From contig CAJMRE010000012.1 in NCBI GenBank assembly GCA_905215755.1, positions 1 through 45,738 on the forward strand: a stretch of 45,738 nucleotides of DNA, read 5' to 3'. The stretch comes from an uncultured bacterium. GTDB taxonomy: Bacteria > Actinomycetota > Coriobacteriia > Coriobacteriales > Coriobacteriaceae. Made by a program: the position numbers and the translations under genes. The notes under the pieces were generated by a model. That model had not been told where the DNA came from and ran no database searches. It worked only from the letters and a program-made list of their open reading frames with translations. Below are positions 1 to 7,743 of the stretch, one piece after another (position 1 is the stretch's first letter; every line of letters begins with the position of its first letter).

Positions 1-43
1 CCGCTGACCGGTGGACGGCACCGAGCCGTACGCTTGAACTGAG

Positions 44-75
44 AAGGGGGAGGCCACGCGGCCTCCCCCTTTTTT
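44..75 (+). terminator. Rho-independent terminator of an upstream gene
   Basis: A 12-bp perfect stem (44-55 with 60-71) closes a four-base loop ACGC and runs into six T residues at 70-75. It presumably ends transcription of a gene lying before the window. One reading frame closes with TGA at 40-42, immediately before the stem, and could be the last codons of that gene, but too little is present to name it. Confidence 0.85.
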
Positions 76-90
76 GCGTTTAATAGAGGG

Positions 91-114
91 TTGTAATACA
101 CGAACTCGCCTTCG
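91..114 (+). promoter_or_regulatory. Probable coaE-slt-uvrB promoter with SOS-box-like site
   Basis: A -10-like TAATAC at 94-99, preceded by TTG at 91-93, is followed one base later by CGAAC-TCGC-CTTCG at 101-114. This differs by one base from the Gram-positive LexA-type palindrome CGAAC-N4-GTTCG. The uvrA upstream region shows the same order (TTG, TATTAC, then CGAAC). A LexA-like repressor bound here would cover the transcription start. The site class is known from other Gram-positives; its use here is inference. I see no convincing -35 hexamer. Confidence 0.4.
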
Positions 115-202
115 TTTAGCTTCTCTTACTGTTTGGCTGTATTTTGAGTCCTTCTTTTGTATTTGCGCGATAATAACTCCCATTGGCGTTAGGGAGGACT
201 TG

Positions 203-844
203 ATGTTTACCGTTTTTGTCTTGGGCAATATTGCTTCGGGTAAGTCGACTGCCTGCCGCTATCTCGAATCTCATGGCGCCATGCTTATCGATCTGGATGA
301 GCTTGCCAAATCGCTGTATGTGCCAGGCTCCGATATCGTCAATGCCCTCGCGGAAGAATTCGGTTGGGACATTCTGGACGGGGAGGGCGGCATTCGCCGC
401 AATGTCCTCGCTGCTCGAGCTTTCGCCTCTCCTGATACAGTCGCGCGGCTCAATGGCATCGTTCATCCGGTTCTCATCGAACAGCTGTCACTGAGGATTC
501 TTGATCCGGTTTGTTGCACGGTTTCGTCCCCCCGTTATCCCTTTGCGGTTGTCGAGGTTTCTGCCCCGACTGGTTTTGAGGATGCTTTTGGCCTGGCTGA
601 TGAAATTCTGGTTATCAGCGCTCCTTTAGCAGTTCGTCGTGAGCGTGCCATTCATCGTGGTATGGAGTCCTCTGATTTTGATGCGCGCTCTGCATGCCAA
701 TCTGATGAGGCTTCGCTTTGCAATCTCGCTACGACGGTCATCGATAATGCGGCAGGCGATAACTCGCTCTTTGAACAACTGGACGCATGGCTTGCGCGCC
801 ATGGCTTCGGGGATGTAGTGGATAGGGAGGAGGCCGATGCCTAA
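203..844 (+). CDS. coaE: Dephospho-CoA kinase
   Basis: CoaE phosphorylates the 3'-hydroxyl of dephospho-CoA with ATP, the last step of coenzyme A synthesis, in the cytoplasm. The 213-residue product begins with a beta strand leading into a P-loop, GNIASGKST (residues 8-16). An acidic DLDELAK segment and a VHP motif in the middle are typical of the family, and the length is usual. The ATG at 203 is chosen because GGGAGG lies just upstream and the P-loop is then near the N-terminus; the frame is open back to position 74, but that extension has no homology features. The last 8 bases overlap the next gene, so the two are probably translationally coupled. Confidence 0.93.
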   Translation: MFTVFVLGNIASGKSTACRYLESHGAMLIDLDELAKSLYVPGSDIVNALAEEFGWDILDGEGGIRRNVLAARAFASPDTVARLNGIVHPVLIEQLSLRILDPVCCTVSSPRYPFAVVEVSAPTGFEDAFGLADEILVISAPLAVRRERAIHRGMESSDFDARSACQSDEASLCNLATTVIDNAAGDNSLFEQLDAWLARHGFGDVVDREEADA

Positions 845-1418
845 GACACGTTTCTTTACGTGGTATCGCGTGGCGCCACTTGCCGTTATGTTTGTCTTCG
901 GCCTTATTTCGCTCGTCTACTCGTATGCCCCTGCCGCCTTCTTTAAGCCTTTGTATCCAATTGACTATGAGGCGTACGTAAAGCAATCGAGCATTTCGCA
1001 CAATCTTGATCCGTATCTGGTGTGCGCTGTCATAAAGTCGGAATCGAATTGGGATCCCGAGGCTGAGTCGAATCAAGGCGCACGGGGATTGATGCAGCTG
1101 ATGCCCGAGACTGCCCAGGATATGATTGCCAAGGGTCTTGTCGATGGCAGCGAGTATTCAGCCGGCGACCTTAACGATCCCGCTACGAACATCGAGTTTG
1201 GCTGTGCGTATCTTTCGTATCTTCTAACGTATTTTAACGGGTCGACTGACAGTGCCATTGCCGCCTATAACGCCGGCATGGGCAATGTCGACGGATGGGC
1301 GCAGCAGAGCACGTCGCTTCATAATGCAATCACTTTTCCCGAGACGCAGGCGTATCTGATTCGTGTCAATAATGCCTGGGTTCGCTACAAGACCCTCTAT
1401 CCCGATCGGTTCGTATAG
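837..1418 (+). CDS. Membrane-anchored lytic transglycosylase (SLT domain)
   Basis: A 193-residue protein with one N-terminal hydrophobic segment (about residues 11-32), probably an uncleaved anchor or signal, and an SLT/GEWL-like domain from about residue 43. The catalytic glutamate is in KSESNWDP (Glu69), followed by the family motif GARGLMQLMP (residues 81-90) and AYNAG near the C-terminus. Such enzymes cleave the MurNAc-GlcNAc bond of peptidoglycan, producing 1,6-anhydro ends. It starts inside coaE (8-base overlap) behind GGGAGGAGG, and uvrB follows 51 bases later, so the three genes probably form one transcript. Its cellular role (remodelling, sporadic cleavage or secretion support) cannot be told from sequence. 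Confidence 0.88.
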   Translation: MPKTRFFTWYRVAPLAVMFVFGLISLVYSYAPAAFFKPLYPIDYEAYVKQSSISHNLDPYLVCAVIKSESNWDPEAESNQGARGLMQLMPETAQDMIAKGLVDGSEYSAGDLNDPATNIEFGCAYLSYLLTYFNGSTDSAIAAYNAGMGNVDGWAQQSTSLHNAITFPETQAYLIRVNNAWVRYKTLYPDRFV

Positions 1419-1469
1419 GACTATGCCTGCCGCCTGCGTATACTGCAGATATATGAGTTAGGAGTATCC

Positions 1470-3710
1470 ATGGCGGAATTTGAAGTTGAGCGTGTTGGAG
1501 GAGAGCTTAAACGTTTTGGCGTTGAGGGCTCTGAGGTACCGTTTAAGGTCGTGTCTCCATACGAGCCCGCTGGCTCCCAGCCTAAGGCCATTGAGTCGCT
1601 TGTGCAGGGCGTGAGGGACGGAGATCGCTATCAGGTTTTGCTGGGCGTGACTGGTTCGGGCAAGACCTTCACGATGGCTAAGACTATTGAGGCCCTGGGG
1701 AAGCCGACGCTGGTTATGGCTCCCAATAAAACGCTTGCCGCTCAGCTTGCGAGCGAGCTCAAGGAATTCTTCCCTGACAACGCCGTGGTCTATTTTGTGT
1801 CGTACTACGATTACTATCAACCCGAAGCGTATGTGCCGCAAAGCGATACGTATATCGAGAAGGATTCCTCGATTAACGAAGAAGTTGAGATGCTGCGACA
1901 TCAGGCGACCGCATCGCTGCTATCTCGACGCGATGTGATCGTCGTCGCATCGGTCTCGTGTATCTATGGCATTGGCTCTCCCGAGGACTATGCGGGCCTA
2001 GCTCCGAACGTCGACAAGAAGGTGCCGCTCGAGCGCGATGACTTTATCCATGCGCTTATCGATATCCAGTACGATCGCAATGACTATGATTTGGCACGTG
2101 GCACCTTCCGCGTGCGCGGCGATGTCGTCGACGTGTATCCACCCTATGCCGAGCATCCGTTGCGGTTTGAGTTCTTTGGCGACGAGGTTGAGCTGATTGC
2201 CGAGATCGACGAGGTCACCGGCGAGATGCTACGTGAGTACGAGGCCATTCCCGTGTGGCCGGCATCGCACTACGTGACTGAGAAGCCTAAGGTCAAAGCG
2301 GCTCTGAAATCAATCAGTGAAGAGTGCGAGAAGCGTGTGGCCGAGCTCAAGGCGACTGATAAGCTGCTCGAGGCACAGCGTCTGCAGCAGCGCACCGACT
2401 ATGATCTCGAGATGCTCGAGACGATGGGCTTTTGCAACGGCATCGAGAACTACTCGCGTCATCTGGACGGTCGAAAACCGGGCGAGCCACCGTTTACCCT
2501 GATCGATTACTTTCCTAAGGACATGCTCTGCATCATCGATGAGAGCCATGTGACGGTGCCGCAGATCCGCGGCATGCACGAAGGTGACCGCTCGCGTAAG
2601 GTGACGCTGGTGGAGCACGGTTTTCGTCTGCCTTCGGCACTCGATAACCGCCCGCTTCGTTTCGATGAGTTTGAGGCGAGGATTCCCCAGTTCATCTACG
2701 TCTCGGCTACGCCGGGCGACTATGAGCTGCGGGTTAGCCAGAACGACGTTGAGCAGATTATTCGTCCGACCGGTCTGCTCGACCCCAAGATCGATGTGCG
2801 TCCGGTTCGTGGACAGATTGACGATCTTGAGGACGAGATTCGCGAGCGCGTTGCCCGCAAGGAGCGCGTGCTGGTGACCACGCTCACCAAGCGCATGGCC
2901 GAGGACCTGACCGACCATCTGCTTGATGCCGGCATTAAGGTCAATTACATGCACTCCGATACAGCGACGATGGACCGTGTCGAGATCCTGCGAACGCTGC
3001 GCGAGGGAAAGATTGATGTTCTCGTCGGCATCAACCTGCTCCGCGAGGGTCTGGACCTTCCCGAGGTCTCGCTGGTGGCAATTCTCGACGCTGACAAGGA
3101 AGGCTTCTTGCGCAACCGCCGTTCGTTGATTCAGACGATTGGCCGTGCGGCCCGTAATGCCGACGGCGAGGTCATCATGTATGCAGACGTTGTGACCGAT
3201 TCGATGAAAGAAGCCATCGAGGAGACGCAGCGCCGTCGTGAGATTCAGATGGCATATAACGAAGAGCATGGCATTGTGCCCAAGACGGTCCGCAAGGCCA
3301 TTAACGACATTTCGAGCTTTATTGCCGAGGCCGAAAAGACTGTGGGCTCGAAGGGACGCTCGAGAGGCGATTCGCTGGGTCACGGTGCGTTCTATACGCC
3401 CGATGAAAACGGCGAGGGCGCCGCGCCGGAGACGGTGGCACCCGAGCAAACGCTTGCCGAGCAGCTGGAAGGGCTACCGCATGACGAGCTCGTGCGGATT
3501 GTCGAGACCATGGAGGAAGACATGCGTAACGCTTCCGCCGCCATGGACTTTGAGGAGGCGGCGCGTCTGCGCGATGCCGTCGTTCAGATTCGGGCGATGC
3601 TTGAGGGCGCATCTGAGGACGAAACGATTGAGCGTTTGCGTTCGCAGGCTCGCAAGGGCTCTACCTTTGCTTCGGGCAGAAAACGCCAGGGTGCACGATT
3701 CAGGAAGTAG
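1470..3710 (+). CDS. uvrB: Excinuclease ABC subunit B
   Basis: UvrB is the damage-verification helicase of nucleotide excision repair: loaded by UvrA, it opens the lesion and recruits UvrC. The 746-residue product has Walker A GVTGSGKT (residues 59-66), the tyrosine-rich beta-hairpin around SYYDYYQPEAYVP that clamps DNA, helicase Walker B DESH, helicase motif VI near QTIGRAARN, and a C-terminal UVR coiled coil (about residues 685-711) that binds UvrC. It is somewhat longer than many homologues because of about 25 extra N-terminal residues and a linker before the UVR domain. TAGGAG lies upstream of the ATG. Its position behind coaE and slt suggests control from the promoter near position 95, which carries an SOS-box-like site. 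Confidence 0.97.
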   Translation: MAEFEVERVGGELKRFGVEGSEVPFKVVSPYEPAGSQPKAIESLVQGVRDGDRYQVLLGVTGSGKTFTMAKTIEALGKPTLVMAPNKTLAAQLASELKEFFPDNAVVYFVSYYDYYQPEAYVPQSDTYIEKDSSINEEVEMLRHQATASLLSRRDVIVVASVSCIYGIGSPEDYAGLAPNVDKKVPLERDDFIHALIDIQYDRNDYDLARGTFRVRGDVVDVYPPYAEHPLRFEFFGDEVELIAEIDEVTGEMLREYEAIPVWPASHYVTEKPKVKAALKSISEECEKRVAELKATDKLLEAQRLQQRTDYDLEMLETMGFCNGIENYSRHLDGRKPGEPPFTLIDYFPKDMLCIIDESHVTVPQIRGMHEGDRSRKVTLVEHGFRLPSALDNRPLRFDEFEARIPQFIYVSATPGDYELRVSQNDVEQIIRPTGLLDPKIDVRPVRGQIDDLEDEIRERVARKERVLVTTLTKRMAEDLTDHLLDAGIKVNYMHSDTATMDRVEILRTLREGKIDVLVGINLLREGLDLPEVSLVAILDADKEGFLRNRRSLIQTIGRAARNADGEVIMYADVVTDSMKEAIEETQRRREIQMAYNEEHGIVPKTVRKAINDISSFIAEAEKTVGSKGRSRGDSLGHGAFYTPDENGEGAAPETVAPEQTLAEQLEGLPHDELVRIVETMEEDMRNASAAMDFEEAARLRDAVVQIRAMLEGASEDETIERLRSQARKGSTFASGRKRQGARFRK

Positions 3711-3713
3711 TGA

Positions 3714-3749
3714 ACAGGCCCCGAGTTCCCTGTGGAACTCGGGGCCTGT
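3714..3749. terminator. Bidirectional hairpin between convergent genes
   Basis: A perfect 16-bp stem (3714-3729 with 3734-3749) with a CTGT loop starts three bases after the uvrB stop and lies 26 bases from the stop of the convergent flavoprotein gene. There is no clear T-run on either strand, so termination may be imperfect or factor-assisted, but the position and strength argue for a shared terminator. Confidence 0.7.
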
Positions 3750-3775
3750 GTCGTTCGGACGCGAGAGTTCGTGCA

Positions 3776-5416
3776 CTAGAGGTCTGCTATCAGCGCCTCA
3801 GCGCAACGGATGCCGTCGGTGGCGGCACTCATGATGCCGCCGGCATATCCGGCACCCTCGCCGCAAGGGTAAAGGCCCGGGGTCGACACGGCGTGGCATG
3901 TTCGATCGCGGATGACCGTAACCGGGGAGCTCGAACGCGTCTCCACGCCAGTGAGGACCGCATCGGGGCGGTCATAGCCACGCAGTTTCTTACCGAGCAG
4001 GGGAATTCCCAAACGAAGCGATTCGACGATATGCTGCGGGAGGGCATCGTCGATCGCCGTCCAGGTCACGCCAAGTGGATAGGTTGGTTTTACCTTTCCG
4101 GGTGCCGTGCTGGCGCGCCCCGCAAGGAAATCTCCGACGAGCTGTGCCGGCGCGTTCCAGTTAGAGCCACCCAGGCGATAGGCGGCTCGCTCGCAGGCGC
4201 GCTGGAGCTCAATGCCGGCGAGCGGATCATCGCCGGGAAGGTCGTCGGGTGTGACGTTGACGAGTAGGGCGGCATTTGCGTTGCGCCCGTCGCGGGCATT
4301 GAGGCTGGCACCGTTGACGCACAGATGGCCCTGCTCGGAAGAAGCCGCGACAACCTGTCCGCCGGGGCACATGCAAAACGAGAACACACTGCGGCCGTTG
4401 GGGAGATGGGCGACAAGCTTGTAGGGGGCTGCTCCGAGTGCCGGGTGTCCCGCCGAAGGGCCATATTGGGCACGGTCGATGTCATGCTGTGGATGCTCGA
4501 TGCGCACACCCATGGCAAAGGTCTTTTGCGCGAGGGTAACGTCATGTTCTTTGAGAAGCTCGAATACGTCGCGGGCGGAATGGCCGCAGGCGAGAATGAG
4601 GTGCTTTGTGGCGATTGTCTCGCTTGTGGTTTCTTGGGGCGGTTGGACATCGACGCCGGTGATGGCGCCAGATTCATCGGTTCGAATATTGACGAGCCTT
4701 GTTCGATAGCGGACGGTTCCACCGAGCTGCTCGATGCGCTGAGAAATGTTGGTGACGACGGTGGGTAGGATGTCGGAGCCAATGTGCGGTTTGGCGTCCC
4801 ACAGGATGTCGCGAGGTGAGCCCGCTTTGACGAAGGTCTCAAGAATCAGTCGATGGGCAGGATTCTTGGTTCCCGTGTTGAGCTTGCCGTCCGAGAAGGT
4901 CCCTGCGCCGCCCAGGCCAAATTGGATATTGCTTTCGGGGTCGAGGATACGCTCCTTAAGAAAGAGATCAATCGCTTCCGAGCGGCGAAGCGCGGGGTCG
5001 CCGCGCTCGATGAGCAGGGGTTTAAGGCCCGCTTCGGCAAGGGTCAGGGCGGCGAAGAGACCGGCGCAACCGGCGCCGACAACGACGGGACGCCCCTTGG
5101 GTGCATTTGGGACAGGGTTGGGGAATGAAGGAGCCTCGCCGTCTACCATGCGGATGCGCGAGCGGTCGCGCTCGGCGACGCGGTCGACCACCTCCTGCTC
5201 GAGTCGGGAGCTTGTCAGCTCGACTCGAAAGCTCAAAATAAAATGGACATCTCGTTTTTTACGGGCGTCGATTGACTTGCGATGGAGCTCAATGGCTTTA
5301 ATCTGGGAATCCTCGCATCGCAGGGCTCGTTTGACGGCGCGTCTACCAATAGCAAGGCAGGCGGCTTCGTCGCCGGCCTCATCGAGTGACGCGTGGACTT
5401 GGGTGATTTCGATCAT
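3776..5416 (-). CDS. FAD-dependent oxidoreductase (COG2509-type)
   Basis: A 546-residue flavoprotein. The N-terminal 100 residues form a small alpha/beta region rich in basic residues. A Rossmann FAD-binding motif GAGCAG (about residues 114-119) follows, with LLIERG at the end of its second strand. The C-terminus has the second FAD contact CGEGAGYAGGI. The order and length fit the uncharacterised 'NAD(FAD)-utilising dehydrogenase' family, whose substrate is unknown. The start at 5416 is chosen because AAGGAG precedes it; the frame continues upstream without family features. A terminator-like hairpin separates it from the preceding minus-strand gene, so it may have its own promoter or depend on read-through. 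Confidence 0.85.
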   Translation of the reverse strand: MIEITQVHASLDEAGDEAACLAIGRRAVKRALRCEDSQIKAIELHRKSIDARKKRDVHFILSFRVELTSSRLEQEVVDRVAERDRSRIRMVDGEAPSFPNPVPNAPKGRPVVVGAGCAGLFAALTLAEAGLKPLLIERGDPALRRSEAIDLFLKERILDPESNIQFGLGGAGTFSDGKLNTGTKNPAHRLILETFVKAGSPRDILWDAKPHIGSDILPTVVTNISQRIEQLGGTVRYRTRLVNIRTDESGAITGVDVQPPQETTSETIATKHLILACGHSARDVFELLKEHDVTLAQKTFAMGVRIEHPQHDIDRAQYGPSAGHPALGAAPYKLVAHLPNGRSVFSFCMCPGGQVVAASSEQGHLCVNGASLNARDGRNANAALLVNVTPDDLPGDDPLAGIELQRACERAAYRLGGSNWNAPAQLVGDFLAGRASTAPGKVKPTYPLGVTWTAIDDALPQHIVESLRLGIPLLGKKLRGYDRPDAVLTGVETRSSSPVTVIRDRTCHAVSTPGLYPCGEGAGYAGGIMSAATDGIRCAEALIADL

Positions 5417-5434
5417 CGAGGTCTCCTTAGATGC

Positions 5435-5466
5435 AAGAAAGAGGCCGCCCGGTGTCCCAGACGGCC
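5435..5466 (-). terminator. Intrinsic terminator between two flavoprotein genes
   Basis: Read on the minus strand, GGCCGTCTGG (5466-5457) pairs with CCGGGCGGCC (5452-5443) around a GACA loop, ten pairs with two G-T wobbles, and continues into TCTTTCTT. It sits in the 79-base gap between the two flavoprotein genes and would end or attenuate transcription from the mrp operon before the last gene. Confidence 0.65.
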
Positions 5467-5495
5467 CGAATGCGTTTTGATTATAGACTGCGCGG

Positions 5496-6767
5496 CTATA
5501 GGCTGCTTGCAGCGCGAATACCCGAGATCCAAGCCCATGCAAGGTTGAAACCGCCGCAATCGGCATCGATGTCGAGCGCCTCGCCACAGATGTAAAGTGG
5601 GGCGTCTGCCGCGTTGCTCACGCAGAGGTTGGGAGCTGAGACGCTCTCGATGGGCACGCCGCCGCGCGTGACCTGGGCCGAACGCTCCTCTGTCGTTCCC
5701 TCGACGAGCATCTTAAAGTGCTTGAGGATTGAGACCAGATGGATGACGTCGTACGACCCGGGGTGGCACTGTTCGAATGCGGTGCAGACAACGTGAGAGA
5801 ACTGCGGGGCAAGCATGCCGTCGAGCCAGCGGGGGTCGCGGGGTGAAAAGCCGCCGAGCAACGCAACTCGCTGATTGAGCATATTGAGCAACACGTCTTT
5901 GGAGAGGTCGGGGAAAACGTCGAGCAGAATCGTGTCGTCGCGCTGAACGCGACGGGAGAGGTTAAAGGCAGCAACGCCCGAAATGCCAAAGGTTCGGAAG
6001 AGCACTTCGCCGTCTTCGTGCCAGAGCTCCTCGTGATTGCGGGTGAGCGTCAAACGGGCGCGGACGCGCAGGCCATCCAGCGTCTTGAGCGCAGTCTGGT
6101 CGCCGAAGACCGATGCCGACACAGGGCAGAGGACGGGATGCTGCGGTGTGAGGGAAAGATTGAACGTCTTCGCGATGTCGGCGGGGCTGCCGCCCGTAGC
6201 GATAATTACGGCCTTTGCCTGCAGCGTCTCGTTCTTGCGAGGGGTGTCGGCAAGCGCCTTCCGAAGCGAGCGAACCTCCGATTTTCGGTCGTCGTGCTTT
6301 TTTGCCTTGAGTGCTCGCGCGGGACGGTCTATTTGGAGTACCCAGCCCTCGGGGGCTTTGAATGCCGAGGCAACGTTTGCTCCACAGATCAAGGTGATAC
6401 CCAGGTGATTGCAAGCGTTGAGAAGCGCATCGCGCACCGATTCGGCACGAAGGGAGCGCGGATACAGCCGGCCCTCCTCGGAGGTCGTCATGATGCCCAG
6501 CGAGGAGAAGAAACTGCCGAGCTCTTGCTCGGGCCGGGGACCCATGACGGATTCGACGAATGCGGGGTGGTTGTACCGCTGGAAATCAATTGATTCGTTG
6601 GAAAGGTTGCAGCGGCCGTTGCCGGTCGCAAGGAGTTTAAGGCCGCAGGCAACATCGCGCTCAACGATGCAGACGCTTTTGCCTGCGCGTGCGGCCGTAA
6701 TGGCGGCGGCGAGACCCGAGGCCCCGCCGCCGATTACCAAGACGTCATAGGAGGCGTTTGTGTTCAC
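5496..6767 (-). CDS. HI0933-family flavoprotein (BaiN/YhiN-like)
   Basis: A 423-residue FAD-binding protein of the HI0933 family. It begins with VIGGGASGLAAA (GxGxxG at residues 12-17), then GLKLLATGNGRCNLSN, a hallmark of the family. It ends with GEALDIDADCGGFNLAWAWISG, the conserved flavin-contacting tail. Biochemistry of the family is sparse; one member, BaiN, has been linked to bile-acid dehydroxylation, but sequence alone does not support that role here. The start is GTG at 6767, directly abutting the stop of mrp with no free base, so translation is probably coupled. It is not closely similar to the flavoprotein downstream. Confidence 0.88.
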   Translation of the reverse strand: MNTNASYDVLVIGGGASGLAAAITAARAGKSVCIVERDVACGLKLLATGNGRCNLSNESIDFQRYNHPAFVESVMGPRPEQELGSFFSSLGIMTTSEEGRLYPRSLRAESVRDALLNACNHLGITLICGANVASAFKAPEGWVLQIDRPARALKAKKHDDRKSEVRSLRKALADTPRKNETLQAKAVIIATGGSPADIAKTFNLSLTPQHPVLCPVSASVFGDQTALKTLDGLRVRARLTLTRNHEELWHEDGEVLFRTFGISGVAAFNLSRRVQRDDTILLDVFPDLSKDVLLNMLNQRVALLGGFSPRDPRWLDGMLAPQFSHVVCTAFEQCHPGSYDVIHLVSILKHFKMLVEGTTEERSAQVTRGGVPIESVSAPNLCVSNAADAPLYICGEALDIDADCGGFNLAWAWISGIRAASSL

Positions 6768-7598
6768 TTAGGCCTCGGCGGTCTCGTGCGGGGCAATGGC
6801 CTCGACAGCAGAGACGGCTTGGGGCAGCATACCGTCGGGCAGTGCGGTCTCAACCTCGCCCTTGTCGCAAGCCTCGGCGAGTGCCGGATTGATGGGAAGC
6901 TGCCCTAGAATCTCGAGGTTGTAACGCTCGGCGACCTCGGGGAGCTTGCTCTTGCCAAAGACTTCGATCTTCTTGCCGCAATCGGGGCACTCGATATAGC
7001 TCATGTTTTCGACGATTCCCAGAATGGGCACGTTCATCTTCTCGGCCATGTTGACCGCCTTGGCGACGATCATCGAGACCAGATCCTGCGGGCTCGTGAC
7101 GATGACGATGCCATCGACGGGCAGCGACTGGAAGACAGTGAGGGCGACGTCGCCCGTTCCCGGAGGCATGTCGACCAGCAGGTAGTCGATGGGGCCCCAT
7201 GAGGTTTCGCTCCAGAACTGCCTGATGGCACCCGCGATAACCGGGCCGCGCCAGAGCACGGGGTCGGTTTCGTTTTGGAGCAGCAGGTTAGAGCTCATAA
7301 CCTTGACGCCGTGCTCGGAGATTTCGGGCAGCATAAGATTGCCGAGGGCATGGACGTGACGTCCGCTCATGCCGAACATCTTAGGGATAGAGGGGCCGGT
7401 AATATCGGCATCGAGGACGCCGACCTTGTGACCGTGGCGGGAAAGCTCCGTGGCGATGGCGCCGGTGACGAATGACTTGCCGACGCCGCCCTTACCGGAA
7501 AGCACGGCGATAACGCGCTTGACCTCGGACAGCGTATTCTCCTCAAATTGCGACGGCGACGTTTGCCCGCCGGCTGCCTGTGCGTGCTCGCAACCCAT
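6768..7598 (-). CDS. mrp: Mrp/NBP35-type P-loop ATPase (Fe-S carrier)
   Basis: A 276-residue Mrp (ApbC) protein, a cytoplasmic dimeric ATPase that holds and transfers iron-sulfur clusters. The deviant Walker A is GKGGVGKS (residues 35-42). It also has DADITGPSIP, MPPGTGD, and the paired cysteines CPDC that bridge a [4Fe-4S] cluster between two subunits. A further Cys at position 3 lies in the short N-terminal extension. The ATG at 7598 is preceded by AAGGAG; the frame remains open upstream but without family features. It leads a two-gene unit with the HI0933-family flavoprotein; that Mrp feeds Fe-S clusters to that protein is not shown by anything in the sequence. Confidence 0.92.
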   Translation of the reverse strand: MGCEHAQAAGGQTSPSQFEENTLSEVKRVIAVLSGKGGVGKSFVTGAIATELSRHGHKVGVLDADITGPSIPKMFGMSGRHVHALGNLMLPEISEHGVKVMSSNLLLQNETDPVLWRGPVIAGAIRQFWSETSWGPIDYLLVDMPPGTGDVALTVFQSLPVDGIVIVTSPQDLVSMIVAKAVNMAEKMNVPILGIVENMSYIECPDCGKKIEVFGKSKLPEVAERYNLEILGQLPINPALAEACDKGEVETALPDGMLPQAVSAVEAIAPHETAEA

Positions 7599-7743
7599 GT
7601 TTGACTCCTTTGTATATGTTGGGGCCGGAGCCCCGCGGTGTGACACGAGCGTCATTGTACCCTCGTTTGCGAGCGGGAGTCATTTGCGATGCATTTGGGC
7701 CGAGCGTGCTTGCAATACGATGGGCCCAAGCGAATGGGCGGGC

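Noticed and set aside
1..42. Possible end of a coding gene closing with TGA at 40-42
   Set aside because: Only 13 codons are visible; three frames are possible and nothing identifies the protein, so no feature is claimed beyond the terminator that follows.
74..202. N-terminal extension of coaE (43 codons)
   Set aside because: It would start inside the upstream terminator, lacks a ribosome-binding site, and displaces the P-loop from its normal N-terminal position.
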